Source: Brachynemurus nebulosus (lineage: Eukaryota > Arthropoda > Insecta > Neuroptera > Myrmeleontidae). Taken from it: a DNA stretch of 64,000 nt. The stretch covers positions 62,001 through 126,000 of the forward strand of contig JAPWDM010000076.1 of assembly GCA_035578155.1 (NCBI GenBank). Direction: 5' to 3'. Position numbers and translations under genes: made by a program. Shown in pieces: positions 33,268 through 44,829 of this stretch. Numbering within the stretch: the stretch's first letter is position 1; each line of letters opens with the position of its first letter. A model generated the notes under the pieces. That model was given only the letters and a program-made list of their open reading frames with translations. It was not told the origin of the DNA and did not search any database.

Positions 33268-33343
<76 letters not shown>
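33268..33343. repeat. (TA)n microsatellite
   Basis: About 75 bases of TA at the left of a chain of inserted elements. Confidence 0.95.
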
Positions 33344-33345
<2 letters not shown>

Positions 33346-33347
<2 letters not shown>

Positions 33348-33802
33348 ACTTGGTGAGTTTTTCGAGAGTTGCCATTTTTATTACAGCCAAACCGTTGATT
33401 TAATCGAAAAATTTTTCAAATAAGAGTTGTAGGTATCGACGGGGGCAACCGATTGCTATAGTCAGGAGCTTTATAGCTCTTATGGTTTTTGAGCTATGAT
33501 ACAAACTTATAGATTTTTAAATGGGACCATATATTAACTTTTCGATAAAACTGATCTAATGCATTAATTAATAACATAAATGAGCAAAAAAAAAAATTTA
33601 AACCCAAGTTTAATTTTTTAATTTTTCACAAATTTATCAGTTAGGCGGTAAAAATATGCATATGTACTTGAGGCTACTTCAACTAATAGTGTTTTTCTTG
33701 GTTACATTTCCATTAAATCCCTGAAAAGAACCTTTTCCAGTACCATTTCTATCATACAAAATTTGGTTTTAATAGAAATGGCAAGTCTCAAAAAACTCAC
33801 AT

Positions 33803-33806
<4 letters not shown>
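33346..33806. mobile_element. Non-autonomous element with GTGAGTTTTTCGAGAGTTGCC ends
   Basis: The left end reads GGTGAGTTTTTCGAGAGTTG and CCATTTTTATT; the right end is the inverse (AAATGGCAAGTCTCAAAAAA, CTCAC). TA arrays abut both sides. The first 150 bases or more (ACAGCCAAACCGTTGATTTA, TATCGACGGGGGCAACC) recur at 58333. No coding frame. Confidence 0.65.
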
Positions 33807-33840
<34 letters not shown>

Positions 33841-33857
33841 ATGTATATATATATATA

Positions 33858-33898
<41 letters not shown>

Positions 33899-34023
33899 TC
33901 CTCACAACAAAATAAGGGCCACTTGAAGGTTTGTATTTTAAAACTGATTTATGTCGATCTACGTCAAAATAACTTTTCTAAATGACTGTTGTTATGATAT
34001 TAAGTGGTTGAGTAAATGATAAC

Positions 34024-34280
34024 CAGGGAGCGAAGGTTCGGTTGCACGAACAGGACCGGCTTTAAGCTTCCAACTATAATTAAGATATATAAAATAAAAT
34101 ATTAAGAAATTGTAACCTATTTTTGTATATAAAATTAAGGCACTAAATTTCTTATTAAGAGAGCATTAATCCAAGCACAAAAATAGATTACAATTCCTCA
34201 ATATTTTATTTGATATATATTAACTTATACTTGAAAATTTAAAGCCGGTCCTGTTAGTGCAACCGAACCTTCGCTAGCTG
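34024..34280. mobile_element. hAT-type MITE with perfect 8-bp target duplication
   Basis: The element starts CAGGGAGCGAAGGTTCGG and ends with the inverse of CAGCTAGCGAAGGTTCGG; inverted pairing continues through TTGCAC and ACAGGACCGGCTTTAA. The octamer ATGATAAC flanks it exactly on both sides (34016-34023 and 34281-34288). Two AATATTAAGAAATTG / CAATTCCTCAATATT segments pair in the interior. It is inserted in the 5' part of the Tc1-like element and so is younger. Confidence 0.92.
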
Positions 34281-34471
34281 ATGATAACAGTTAGGTGTAA
34301 GTGATATTATTGTTGAGGGGAAGATTTAAACGTTTTTTTGTCTCGCACAGCGTCAAATAGTTAGTTTTACTTATTTTTTTGAATTTGATTTTAAATCAGT
34401 TTGCGCTAGATTATTGATTGCTGAGGTTGTTTTTTGAAGTTTGGCGTGTTATTCAATCATTTATTTTTACA

Positions 34472-35506
34472 ATGCCGAGAATTCGACACCATATGGACGA
34501 AGCTACTGCTACCAGAGCCATAACGATGATTGAGGGTGGTCAATCTCAACATTCCGTGGCTCTGTAGTTGGGTTGTTCACGAAGGGCTATTCAAAATGTT
34601 TGGAATCGGTATCAGCAGACCGGTTGTGTAACCCGGCGCCGTGGCTCAGGAAAAGTTCGTGATACCACTGCCCGTGAAGACCATTACATTCGACTGTGTG
34701 CACGACGTGAGCCGACTGTTACCGCAGGTACTCTGCAAAATCGCTTACATCGATCTACTGGTACTGTTGTCAGTAATCAGACCATACGAAATCGTTTGCA
34801 TGAAGACCAACAACGTTCAAGAAGACCAGTAATCCGTACCAAACTGACCGGAGCGCATCGTGCAAACCGTTTAAGATTTGCACGTGAACACCTTGAATTG
34901 GGCTTGGAGGAATGGTGTCACGTACTCTTCACGGATGACTGGAAGGTGAAGTTTTTTAGTGATGATCGACGTGTAAGAGTGTGGAGAAGAAGTGGGGAAA
35001 GGTTTTCTGATCGTCACATTCATGAACGCGACAGATATGGCGGTCCTAATGTCATGGTCTGGGGTGGACTTGGTTTGCAAGGCAAAACTAAGCTTGTTTT
35101 CCTGAACGAGGGTACTGTAACGGCTCAAAGTTACATCTAACAGGTTGTCAGACCCCATGTGATCCCCTTTGCACAACGAGCGGCCGACCGATTTATCCTG
35201 ATGCAGGATAATGCCCGAGCGCATACCGCTCGAGCGACGACAACTGTCCTTAGGGAGGCTAATATACAGGTTTTACCGTGGCCTGCAAATAGCCCTGATC
35301 TGAACCCAATAGAACATCTTTGGGATCAATTAAAACGGCGAGTCAGAGCAGCCGGAGAGGATGTGCACACCCAACAACAACTGATTGATATCTTGAGAAG
35401 ATGTTGGGAGGAGATTCCTGATGAAACCGTTAGGCATCTTATTGAAAGCATGCCGAGGAGGCTTCAAGAATGTGTTTTAAAAAGGGAAGGGCATACTCGA
35501 TATTAA
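34472..35506 (+). pseudogene. Tc1-like transposase with two in-frame stops
   Basis: The 344-codon frame starts MPRIRHHMDEATATRAITMI. It continues with the helix-turn-helix region (LGCSRRAIQNVWNRYQQTG), a GRPR-like basic stretch, and the catalytic triad: D in VLFTDDWK, D in ILMQDNARAH, and E in LNPIEHLWD 34 residues later (DD34E). TAG at 34565-34567 and TAA at 35138-35140 break it, with no frameshift. The usual FTDESRF is changed to FTDDWKV. The enzyme would cut and paste the element at TA sites. With two stops no full-length protein can be made. Confidence 0.9.
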
Positions 35507-35760
35507 ATCACCGAAAAGTTGCATAATGTGTGCTTTTACTCAACGCGTGAACGTTTGTTGATAACTGTAAAAATGACTATAAAAATGATAAAATCCTAAA
35601 AAATGTAATTATGGATTAATTTTTTGTTTAATCGTACTAAAATTAATTTTAGTTAGTAAAAAATTAGTTCCTTAATTAAATGTAAGCATACCTTATACTG
35701 TAACTTATATAAAAATAAACTTATCCAGCAAAACATGAGTGGCCCTTATTTTGTTTTGAG

Positions 35761-35762
<2 letters not shown>

Positions 35763-35840
<78 letters not shown>
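35763..35840. repeat. (TA)n array between two transposons
   Basis: About 78 bases of TA join the Tc1-like element to the mariner-like element. Confidence 0.95.
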
Positions 35841-35844
<4 letters not shown>

Positions 35845-36734
35845 GGTGGGGCAGGGAAACATCCCCATATATATATATCCCTAGGTGGCATTATGAGTAG
35901 TGGGGACATGTTGGAGGAGTGGGGGTAGGTTCGAATGACGCTGTGGCCACGGAATTTTCCGATAGTAGCGCTGTCAGTTGTAGACATGGCTTGGTCGAAT
36001 GAGCAACGCGCTTTTGCTGTCGAGACGTATTTTTCTCAGAATAAGTCTATTGTTGCAGTGCAGCGTGCGCTGCGAACTCGTTATCGGATTCCCCCTCGCA
36101 ACCCTGTTCCTGACCGCAAATCCATTTTGTTGTGGGTGGAAAACTTCCGTGCATGTGGTAGTGTAGTGAAAAAGAGAGTTGGGGCTCGGAGAACTGTCCG
36201 AACTCCAGAAAACATTGACCGTGTCAGAAGATCGATCTTGCAGTCTCCTAAGCGTTCTGCCCGCAAGCATGCATCCACCCTTGCATTGTCTAATCGCACT
36301 GTGCGTCGTATTCTCCACGAAGAACTCCACTTCCATCCATACAAGATGGTCATCGTTCAAGAACTCACACAACGGGACTGGCAACAACGAGTACAGGCAT
36401 GTGAAACTTTAATTGCTGACTTGCCTCATGATGCACGAGTTTTGTTTAGTGACGAAGCGCACTTCCACATTTCTGGAGTTGTTAATAAGCAGAATATGCG
36501 TTATTATGCCCGCATTCCACAAAAAATGCTTCGCAGAGTTATGCAGAACTTCAGAACCAGACTAGATCAGTGTGTTGACAATGAGGGACATCACTTGAAT
36601 GATGTATTGTTTAAAACAAAGTAAGAATTAACTTCCATCTGTACCCTTTTGATGCCACAATAAAGTTTTGTTCTAACACTTTTCGTTTTTTTTTTAATTT
36701 ACCTTCAAAGTTAGGGATACTTCCCTGCCCCACC

Positions 36735-36738
<4 letters not shown>
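35841..36738 (+). mobile_element. Internally deleted mariner-like element
   Basis: Both ends read ACAGGGTGGGGCAGGGAA in inverted orientation, with (C/T)ATCCC beyond. TA lies on both sides. The element is 898 bp; about a third of the transposase is missing. Confidence 0.88.
35986..36624 (+). pseudogene. Mariner-like transposase (DUF4817-type) lacking its catalytic middle
   Basis: The likely start is MAWSNEQRAFAVETYFSQNK at 35986; the open frame extends 51 bases further upstream to an in-frame ATG at 35935. The N-terminal helix-turn-helix region (PDRKSILLWVENFRACGSV) and second helix set (SNRTVRRILHEELHFHPYKM) are intact, followed by the first catalytic aspartate block (VLFSDEAHFHISGVVNKQNM). 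Immediately after NMRYYARIPQ the frame jumps to the family's C-terminus (RVMQNFRTRLDQCVDNEGHH). The second and third catalytic residues are therefore absent. The deletion keeps the frame open, so a DNA-binding but inactive protein of 212 residues could be produced. Confidence 0.85.

Positions 36739-36790
<52 letters not shown>
36739..36790. repeat. (TA)n microsatellite
   Basis: About 50 bases of TA after the mariner-like element. Confidence 0.95.
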
Positions 36791-36794
<4 letters not shown>

Positions 36795-36795
<1 letters not shown>

Positions 36796-37170
36796 TATAA
36801 CAGTCAAATTGGGATTTATTAATAAAATAATTATTACCTTTTATTTCAGCTTATTAAGCAATTTTGTAATAATATGATTTTTCTTTAACTCACAAACAGG
36901 AAATACTGATACAATACTTTTTCGATTTTATTAAATAAATTTGTAAAGATCAATGTTCAAATTCCACAAGCAAAGTCAGCATATTGAAAATTATAAAAAG
37001 AAGGAAATAGCGTTGCTCGTGGAATTTTACCTATCGAGATTTTGAATTGTAAACTAGTAATTTTGTAGTGATTCGTTTGATTATTATAAATAAATTTTCT
37101 TGCGGATTTCGATTGTTGTAAATTAAAAATAAATAAAGTTTTTTTAACAATCCTTCAACACTCGAAACCA
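36795..37170. other. AT-rich stretch, nothing recognised
   Basis: No supported gene or repeat. Confidence 0.35.
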
Positions 37171-37173
37171 AAA

Positions 37174-37246
<73 letters not shown>

Positions 37247-37280
37247 TATATACATATATATATATATATATGTATATATA
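37174..37280. repeat. (TA)n microsatellite
   Basis: About 105 bases of TA with CATATA interruptions. Confidence 0.95.
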
Positions 37281-37392
37281 GGGTGTAAAGTAAATAACTC
37301 TCGTCCAAATCGCATCCCAGCCAGCTCGTCGTTTAATATAAAATTCCCTGAATACGCCTCTGACCAAACTACAATTATTCACACCCTGTATA
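37281..37392. mobile_element. Short Tc1/mariner-like MITE remnant
   Basis: The left edge reads AGGGTGTAAAGTAAATAAC; the right edge is the inverse of ACAGGGTGTGAATAATTG. TATA sequence abuts both sides. The match is imperfect. Confidence 0.4.
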
Positions 37393-37394
37393 AT

Positions 37395-38290
37395 AAACAT
37401 TTTATTAAAAATAAAAATAAAAAAACAATTAATTATACCATTATATGTAAACATCTGCTGACTGTTTAAATGATATGTACACTATCGGATAAAGGAAACC
37501 GTACACTGTTTTTCATAAATTCTGATTAAAAAAAGTTTATCAAATATTTTTGTAACTTTTCACAGGAAATTGTGAATTCCCAGATCACAGGACATTATGA
37601 ATATTGCAAAAACCATAACTCTGATATTAGTTATAAAACATGGCTGCATTATGCAGTATTAATTTAATAATAAATCACATTAAAAACTATACTTATGAAC
37701 TGCCAAAAAACAGAAAAAAGTACATCACAGAACAATAGAATTTTACACTAGAAAAACTTCCATTGGTTGTAATTTTTTCATTTGTTGTTAATTGTTGATA
37801 CACAACACAAACACTTTACAAAACTTTTCTTTTATTCACAATCTATCTAACGTACACATAAATATGTATTTATCTAAAAGGTACTTACAAAAATATGATT
37901 GCCATTGACATTAGTTATTACCTATTGGTATCCCAAATTGTTTACAATCTACAGTGTGTTTCCACATTTGGTAGTTTCCAAGTAAAGTAGATGAGAATAA
38001 GCAGAAATTAATAACAATCTCAATTAACCGTTTATTTTTTCGTCTCTCAATTTTCTCACTAAGATCAAAAATTCATTATTAAAAAAATTTAAAATGTTAA
38101 AAGTTTGTAAAAAGAGATAGATGTGAAAAAAGGCAAATTATATTACAATCAAAAATTTATTTAAAATCATGAACTTTAGTTGCAAAACCATCATAAATAA
38201 TCCATTATACATAAGTATTAGTTTTTACAAATATCGACTTTTAGGCATTGCAAGTTGAAACAGATCAAACTGGAACTTGTAAATGGCTAT
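37395..38290. other. AT-rich stretch, nothing recognised
   Basis: No supported gene or repeat. Confidence 0.35.
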
Positions 38291-38291
38291 A

Positions 38292-39800
38292 ACTCTCTCA
38301 TCAGGGGAAACACCCAAAAACTCGTAGTTTTAGATTTTAATTTTTTTTGTATTTTTATAATCTGCAAGTGTTGTGTAGCTGTGCTGGACTATTAGTTTTG
38401 CAATAACTGTTTGTTTCTGTAAAGTACATGTGGGCAAAATGACCCATGCGTAAACCACGTAAAACATTTTTTTTTCGTTTTTTCCAAATCAATTGCAATA
38501 GGAAAGACGAAAATAACACAAAATAATAGTGCTCTATATAAGTAACTACCGTACCTAAATTCGCTCGCATAAACCCAAGAGTTCAGAAGTAAAATTATTT
38601 TATATTGGAAAAATTCAACCGCCATTTGTGAAGAAGCCTGTAAACCGATTTAGACGTTTTAAATTTCTACGGATAGTACTAATCGAATAACATCAAAAAG
38701 GAAAGAAAATCAATGGGGAATCATTTATGAAAAATTGTCAAATAATTTTATTTATTAACCGATGAAACTGTTACGTACAAAGGAAAATGGGTTGAAATCA
38801 TAGTTTAAGTTGCGATTTAAATCATTTAGCTTAAGTTTTTCCACTTTTATTAACTTTAGCACCTGTAATTCATACTCCCGCTTATGGATCATATTGTATA
38901 GTAATATAAAATTTTTGTTGAAAGGATTAAAAAGGATTAGAACATTATGAGAACAAAATTTGACGTCAAAATTTTAGTTACTATTTTCTCACACTCCTGT
39001 ACTACAAATTTCATCCCCTAAAATTTAACTCGCAGCCACCCCTATTTGTACAAATTTAAAAACTTTTATATCGTTCATCATCTCGAAAAAAATTTGTGGT
39101 AGTCATCCTTTGCATTTTATCTCCAGTCATTTTCAAAATAATGAGTATTTTATTCAATCTTGCCACAAAATTTTTAATTTTTGTTACAAAATTTTTCCAA
39201 GAATCATCCCCATTTGTTTTACTTCATAGTTTCATGTCACTCGAGTAGGTAGTATGATCTAAGATGATTTCCCCTTATAGACAATTTAACTGAATAAATA
39301 ATGTGTATTATGACAATTTTCTATGAAAAAATTTTGAAATTTTTCTATAAAAACTGGCAGAGTTGATTCCTCATTGATTTTGTTTTACCGTTTGGTAGTA
39401 CTTGATTAGTACTATCCTTAGAAATTTAAAACGTTCAAACCGGTTTATAAGCTTCCTCAAAAATGGCGGTTGAATTTTACAATTATAAAATAAATTTACT
39501 TTTAAAATGACGGGTTCAGGTAAACGAATTTAGGTGCGTTACTTAATCATTTAAAGTACTATTACTTAGTGTTATTTTCGTCTTTCCTATTGTAATATTG
39601 ATTTGGAGAAAAACAAGAAAAAATCTTTTAAGTAGTTTACACGTGGTTCACTTTACCCCCATGTACTTTACAGAACCAACAGATATGGCAAAACTAATAG
39701 CCCAGCCCAACTACACAACACTGTTAGCTTATAAAAATATAAAAATCATCAAAATCTAAAAGTACGAGTTTTTGGATGTTTCCTTATGAGACAATTAGAC
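38292..39800. mobile_element. Long foldback element
   Basis: Arms of about 470-510 bases (38292-38765 and 39290-39800) are inverted copies. Landmarks are CCAAAAACTCGTA, GTTGTGTAG, TGTAAAGTACATG, TTAGTTTTGC, ACCGATTTAGACGTTTTAAA and GGATAGTACTAATC with their inverses. The central 525 bases do not pair. No coding frame spans it. Confidence 0.75.
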
Positions 39801-40757
39801 AAATATGTACATAAATTATGCCATGGGCATGACATTTTATGAAATGACTACTACATATAAACATAATATGTGAACGGCGAATGCTACTTACACATACATA
39901 TAAAAGTTAGCTAAGTGTGTATTTCAGACACATTAAATTAGGGTTCCTTAGTACATGCTACAAGGTTCCTTAGTACATGCAGTTGTGCAGCCTATGGTAT
40001 TTTTTTACGGTTTATTATGAAAATAAATAAATTACTTGACAATGTTATTTGCACTAGTGTTACCGAAAAGCCAATTAAGTGATAATTTGATTCCTTACAA
40101 ATCACATCGACTTTGAAGTACAGTAATTCTAAAACGAGTTACAAAAAAAAAAAAAGAAAAAATTGTTAAAAGAACCTTAGTTTGGTTTTAAGGGATTTTT
40201 CTAATGATATACTGCACAATAAGGTACATGGAATTATTTTGGAAATTAGTTACAAAAAATTAAAATTTTATCAATTTTTCAACATTTCGCTTAATAATTT
40301 TGATTTGAATTTTTGGAAATGTTATCAAATATCAGAATATACTTTGACGTAAAATTTCATTTAATGAGAACCATTTTTCTTCCTTTAAATTATGTACATA
40401 AAAGTGTTTATGTCGAGTTTCAAATACGGGAAATACCGTAAGAAATTAAAAGAAAAAAAAAACAGTTTTACTGACAGCTAATTGAGATATCTATCTGGAG
40501 CATGTATTATATTTGCAAGATTTCGTTTTCCAAAGGCGTAGAATTTCTGAAAATGTTACAAACCACTCACATTAAAAAATTACAAGAGCTTCTAGAGTTC
40601 TTCGGAGCCCTAAGAAAAATTAATATTGAAGTAATACATATGTGTGTGAGTGTAACTGTGTGAATGTTTTTCTAAGCATTTTTACAATACATAATCAATA
40701 TTCAATAAGTATTATATTGATATTATATTGTATTTATACATAAACAAAACAAGTCCG
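39801..40757. other. AT-rich stretch with a small tandem duplication
   Basis: No gene seen. GGTTCCTTAGTACATGC occurs twice near 39943-39980. Confidence 0.4.
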
Positions 40758-41263
40758 AGAGCCTGCCGTATGCAAAACCTATGTATAAGATAGATGAACG
40801 ATTTTATGTAAGTAGTACTACCGCTAAAGGAAGCTTTCTTTAGAATTGCAAAATTTTGTTCGCATGATAAAAATATGACGTGACTTCCGGTTATGGTTTT
40901 GTCCTGTCATCAAATACATTGATAATATTTACACCAAAACGAAGGCTTCGAGGTGCAAAATAAAAAGATTGAGTGCTGCCAGGCCTTAGTAATTCTTAAC
41001 CTGAGGCTGCTTTCACTGAAAAAAACCTTTCAATGAAGGCAGCCACAGTTTTACGAATTTTTAAGATATCGCAGCTTTCATTTTGGTGTAAATATAATCA
41101 ATGTATTTGATGACGTAACAAAACCATAACCGGAGGTGACGTTATGCGGGCCAAAATTTTTCAATTCTAAAGGAGGCTTCCTTTAGGTCTGGGGTAGTAC
41201 TACTTACAAAAAATCCTTCATGGACATATCTTATACATAGGTTTTGCATACGGCGGGCTCTTT
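40758..41263. mobile_element. 506-bp foldback element
   Basis: The ends read AGAGCC(T/C)GCCGTATGCAAAA and CCTATGTATAAGATA in inverted orientation. Further inside, GTAGTACTACC, AGGAAGC, CCGGTTATGGTTTTG and TCAAATACATTGAT also pair with their inverses, so arms are about 220 bases. No coding frame. Confidence 0.75.
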
Positions 41264-41894
41264 TGGGCCATTAGTTATTTTTTAAGAAAGATATTTTCAA
41301 GTTATTACATACTTGTCTTAAATGTCAGTGTCATCTGGATATTTATGCTGTTCTGAAAACTTATTATTATTATTTATTAAAAGCACTAGTAACCTATTTA
41401 TATATATATTTGTCACATGTGTAAAAGAACTGCGTCCAGAAGAAAACGAATTAATAATTTCTTTAAATCAAAGTATTAAAATTGGTAAAATAAAAGTATT
41501 TGTATGTGCATGAATAATAAACTGATTGTATATTTTAGAAATGCTTTAAATTTAATTGCTCTGTCATAATTCGTAAAAAACTAAATTTTAGTGAAAAAAA
41601 TACTGTCATGTCACCACTCTCATCATTAGAAAGACGCCCTTAACCTTTAAACCATCTTTATTTTAAGGGGTGTTTAGTTTTAATTTTGTTCTGAACTACG
41701 CCAATGTTAAAGGCAGCCCTGAATATGTTAAATGTGTCAAAGAATTGGATTCAAGTTGACGTAAGTCAGTGATGTTTCAATTACTAAAATCAATTGCAAG
41801 TGTTTGTTAAATTTCCAAATAATTTAATGAAATTTGACGAAATCAATCTTTTTGAAATATGACGTAGATTGTCTCATTAAAAATTATGTTAAAT
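41264..41894. other. AT-rich stretch with one weak exon-like segment
   Basis: A 63-residue frame (41322-41513) ends with a stretch reading ELRPEENELIISLNQSIKIG followed by GGTAAAAT, which could be a short coding exon ending at a donor. The first half looks like chance hydrophobic sequence. Not supported strongly enough to call a gene. Confidence 0.15.
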
Positions 41895-42228
41895 TGTTAT
41901 GGACACTACTGTATAGCTATTTGAAAAAGATTTTGTAAACAAGCAGGTAAAATATTTTGTTGACAAAAAAAATTACGTTCAAAAAAACAAAGGAAAAAAA
42001 TGATAGGTAATCAGAGCCTGATTAAGTCTTTTTTTCTAGGGGCCCTTTTTTAACAAGTTTTTGAAATATTTTTAACAAGTTTTTGACATATTTTTAACAA
42101 GTTTTTGACAAAAATTTCTGAAATGAAACATAATGGGAACAAATTAACTAGCAAAATTTAATTAGTAAATTGAGACCTTTCTCCCCTATTTTTTACGAGA
42201 GTTATATATTTTACACCCTATATATATA

Positions 42229-42230
<2 letters not shown>
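41895..42230 (+). repeat. Dispersed repeat, copy 2
   Basis: Homologous to 19140-19437, with TTTTTAACAAGTTTTTGA triplicated at about 42045-42110. The terminal CACCCTA runs into a TA array. Confidence 0.6.

Positions 42231-42306
<76 letters not shown>
42222..42306. repeat. (TA)n microsatellite
   Basis: About 85 bases of TA. Confidence 0.95.
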
Positions 42307-42311
<5 letters not shown>

Positions 42312-43152
42312 TGTTGGTTAATCTTAGGTTTTACTAGTAAATATTAGGATTTACCACATGAGTTGGTAAATGTAAGAATTTAAAAAAGGAACAACTTTTT
42401 TTTCAGTAGCGGAATTGGTCGGACTTTAAATTATTTCGCAAATAGACGTTCGTTACGCTTGTTGCACTGGCGCTTTATCTTAGCAATACGAAGTTATAGA
42501 ACTAAAAATAATTTTAAATTAGTTATGTAAAATTCTGCAATTTAATATTGCAGAACATGCGTAATATTAATACTTTTTTATTTTAAAAATATTATTAAGA
42601 AATAAAAATGGTTCAATATTAATAATCAAAATATATGAAACTTATGAACAGATTTCCATTTTCTTTCATCATTTATACATGTTGTGTAATATCCAGTCTT
42701 CTTTTAAAATAATTATATTTGTGAAAATAATAATTTACCAAGATCTAAGTTATTCTTTTTACCTATGATGCAGTCCAGTTTATTAAATTAACTATTTTAT
42801 CAAATGCAAGGTGTTCGTTAAGCTTGTGTTATTTTTGTACGTAATTTTCTGTAGGCTTTAATGACTAAATGAATAAAAATACAAAACAATACAGATCTTA
42901 ATACCTTTTTATTTTAAAAATACATAATTATTGTGATTAAATGAAAATGATTCAAAATTAATTATCAACTTGTGAAAAATTTTTCATTTTGTCCGCCAAA
43001 TATACACATGACTAAATTGGCCGATAAAAAAAATACGGGTTTCTTACTCTTGCCTATTCTACACACCAACAAAGTATCAAGAAGATTGGCGAGTGACACT
43101 TGGGTAGTTTTACTTGCGCGTTGATTAACCTCTATGCATTTTTTTGTTATTG
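42307..43152. other. AT-rich stretch, nothing recognised
   Basis: No supported gene or repeat. Confidence 0.35.
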
Positions 43153-43204
43153 TATATGTTATGCTCAAAGATCGAAATCGCTCATTGAGCGAAAAAAAAC
43201 GAAC

Positions 43205-43392
43205 ACAGCGCGTTGTGGTCCATTAAAATCATCTACAACGCGAAATTCGTGTTGTGGCACTTATAAAAACAGCCAAAACGCGTTGTGGTTAACTCAAAAA
43301 GACCACAACGCGAAATTCGTGTCGTGGCTTTCATAAGATTTGATCACAACGCGACGTGGTCATTCAAAAAAGCCACAATGCGTTCTGGACGC
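43205..43392. repeat. Six palindromic CCACAACGCG modules in the left end of element A
   Basis: Six modules follow each other, separated by A/T-rich spacers of 12-15 bases. Each is a palindrome of the type CCACAACGCGTTGTGG, or the same halves separated by a short insert (ACAACGCGAAATTCG then TGTTGTGG). They recur in the other three ends of elements A and B (about 45230-45430, 45570-45765 and 48215-48410). They probably bind the transposase, by analogy with subterminal repeats of other transposons. Confidence 0.75.
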
Positions 43393-43504
43393 TTAGTTGA
43401 TGCAATAATGGCACAAAAATAACAGGTTGTTATTTGTACAAATACCGTTGAATTTGTATTCATTGTTACTGTTATTTCCAAGTGTGAATATCAGGGCACT
43501 AATA

Positions 43505-44033
43505 ATGTCCAATAAAAAGAATATACATAGTTTATGATAAATTGAATGAGTTTATGAAGACAAATACCAATCGCAGTTTTTTCATTAGTAACGAACGATA
43601 CGTAACGTTACTTCAAGAAACAAAAGAGACTCCCAGAACTGTATCGTCGCCTTAAACCAGGGGTGGCCAACCCAAATCATCTTGCGGGCCACTTTGGAAG
43701 CGTATCATAACTCCACGGACGGCATATAAAATTATGTGTTCCCATATATTAGGAGTTTTTTTAATACATTGGTTTTCACTACCTTGGTCAATATACAATA
43801 AACATATTTCGTATAAGGGTGATGAATCTTGCGGATCCAAAAATGTTGTAGACGGGCCGCGAGTTAGCCACCCTCGTCTTAAACGATATGATGTCTTAAA
43901 AATTAGTAACACTGAAAAATTAATTGATTATGTATCTGATAGTATTTGTGATTCAAAAATCCGTTACTTTTGTAAGGCTGATGAACTTTTAAACATTTTT
44001 GAAAAAGCACATGTTATCATCGAACACAAATAA
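43505..44033 (+). pseudogene. KRBA2-like integrase, N-terminal fragment interrupted by a MITE
   Basis: The ATG at 43505 begins MSNKKN and is then frameshifted. The homologous stretch continues at DNA level through the segment encoding SFFISNERY and is split by a 219-bp MITE at 43658. Beyond it the reading resumes as LKRYDVLKISNTEKLIDYVS and KIRYFCKADELLNIFEKAH. The order (N-terminal K/E-rich start, FFISxERY, RRLKRYDVLKI, YxxxDELxxILEKAH) is that of insect KRAB-A domain-containing protein 2-like proteins, which are integrase-bearing transposon proteins despite the name. Only about the first 130 residues are represented; the catalytic core is absent. Confidence 0.65.
43658..43876. mobile_element. 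hAT-type MITE
   Basis: The left end reads CAGGGGTGGCCAAC and the right end is the inverse of CGAGGGTGGCTAAC. The flanking octamers are CCTTAAAC and TCTTAAAC, an 8-bp target duplication with one mismatch. It splits the KRBA2-like frame; the other arm of element A lacks it. Confidence 0.8.
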
Positions 44034-44349
44034 ACACAAGGTGTTTTTTTATTTATACCTATTTATTTATTTATTTATTTATTTATTTATTTTGAATAAT
44101 TATTGACACTGCCCAGTAGCTTGAAACTGCAACAGAACTTTTTTAATGACATTTTGAATGCTACTATGCTGAAATTCATTAAGTTAAAAAATAAATCACC
44201 CATTGTTTGATCTTAAAAATTTAAAATTTAATTTTTTTTAACGTCAAATTCGTAGTAATTTAGGCTGCCAGCGTCTCTAATCTCGATTGCGTATCTATAT
44301 ATTTTTTCTTCTAAATCATTAAGTAACATTAAAAGGACCCAAATAAAAA

Positions 44350-44605
44350 AGTTAATTCAAAAAAATGCACAAAAAGCAAACTAAAACGATGGAAACAAGA
44401 TGAAATACAGGAAAAGAAAAAGGGACAAAAAAGTAAAGCAGTCGAAGACATACATGTTGTACCAAGTTAAACAGAAATGCTTGATGCCTCCAATTGCTTT
44501 ACTACTTTTTTGTTAATTTGTCTTTTTATCTATTTCATCTTGTTTACATCGTTTTAATTTGCTTTTGCGCAGTTGGTTTCTATTTATTTTTTAATTAACT
44601 TTTTT
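44350..44605. repeat. Foldback at the centre of element A
   Basis: A diverged relative of 22613-22870, sharing AAACAAGATGAAATA, AAAGTAAAGCAGTCG and TGCCTCC(A/G)A(C/T)TGCTTTACT. It provides the symmetry centre of element A. Confidence 0.65.
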
Positions 44606-44829
44606 ATTAAGAACTTAATTAACAAACATTAGAGTTATAATTTAAATTTTTAAAATCAAACAATGGGCGATTTATTTTTTAATTTAATGAATTTCCTCAT
44701 AGGCATTCAAAGAAAATGTATTCAAAGAAAAAAGTTCTGTTGCAGTTTCAAGCTACTGGGCAGTGTCAATAATTATTCAAAAAATAACTAAATAAATAAA
44801 TAAATAAACACCTTGTGATATGATAATAT

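Larger units (their letters stand above)
33898..35760 (+). mobile_element. Tc1-like transposon, full length, flanked by TA
   Basis: The terminal repeats read CTC(CTC)A(C/A)AACAAAATAAGG followed by GCCACT, in inverted orientation at both ends. TA flanks (33896-33897 and 35761-35762) lie inside TA arrays. Length is 1863 bp, or about 1.6 kb after removing a nested MITE and its target duplication, the usual size for Tc1 elements. The transposase gene has two stop codons, so the element is dead. Confidence 0.85.

Noticed and set aside
34871..35224. 117-residue minus-strand frame
   Set aside because: Antisense shadow of the Tc1-like transposase.
35974..36387. 137-residue minus-strand frame
   Set aside because: Antisense shadow of the mariner-like transposase.
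43100..43336. Open frames through the Ginger-like ends (also 45492-45746 and 48234-48533)
   Set aside because: They cross the palindromic modules, which lack stops by composition; the real gene starts further in.
43205..43392. CRISPR-like array (regular repeats and spacers)
   Set aside because: Spacers are A/T-rich and recur in the other transposon ends, the repeats vary, and the context is a eukaryotic transposon.
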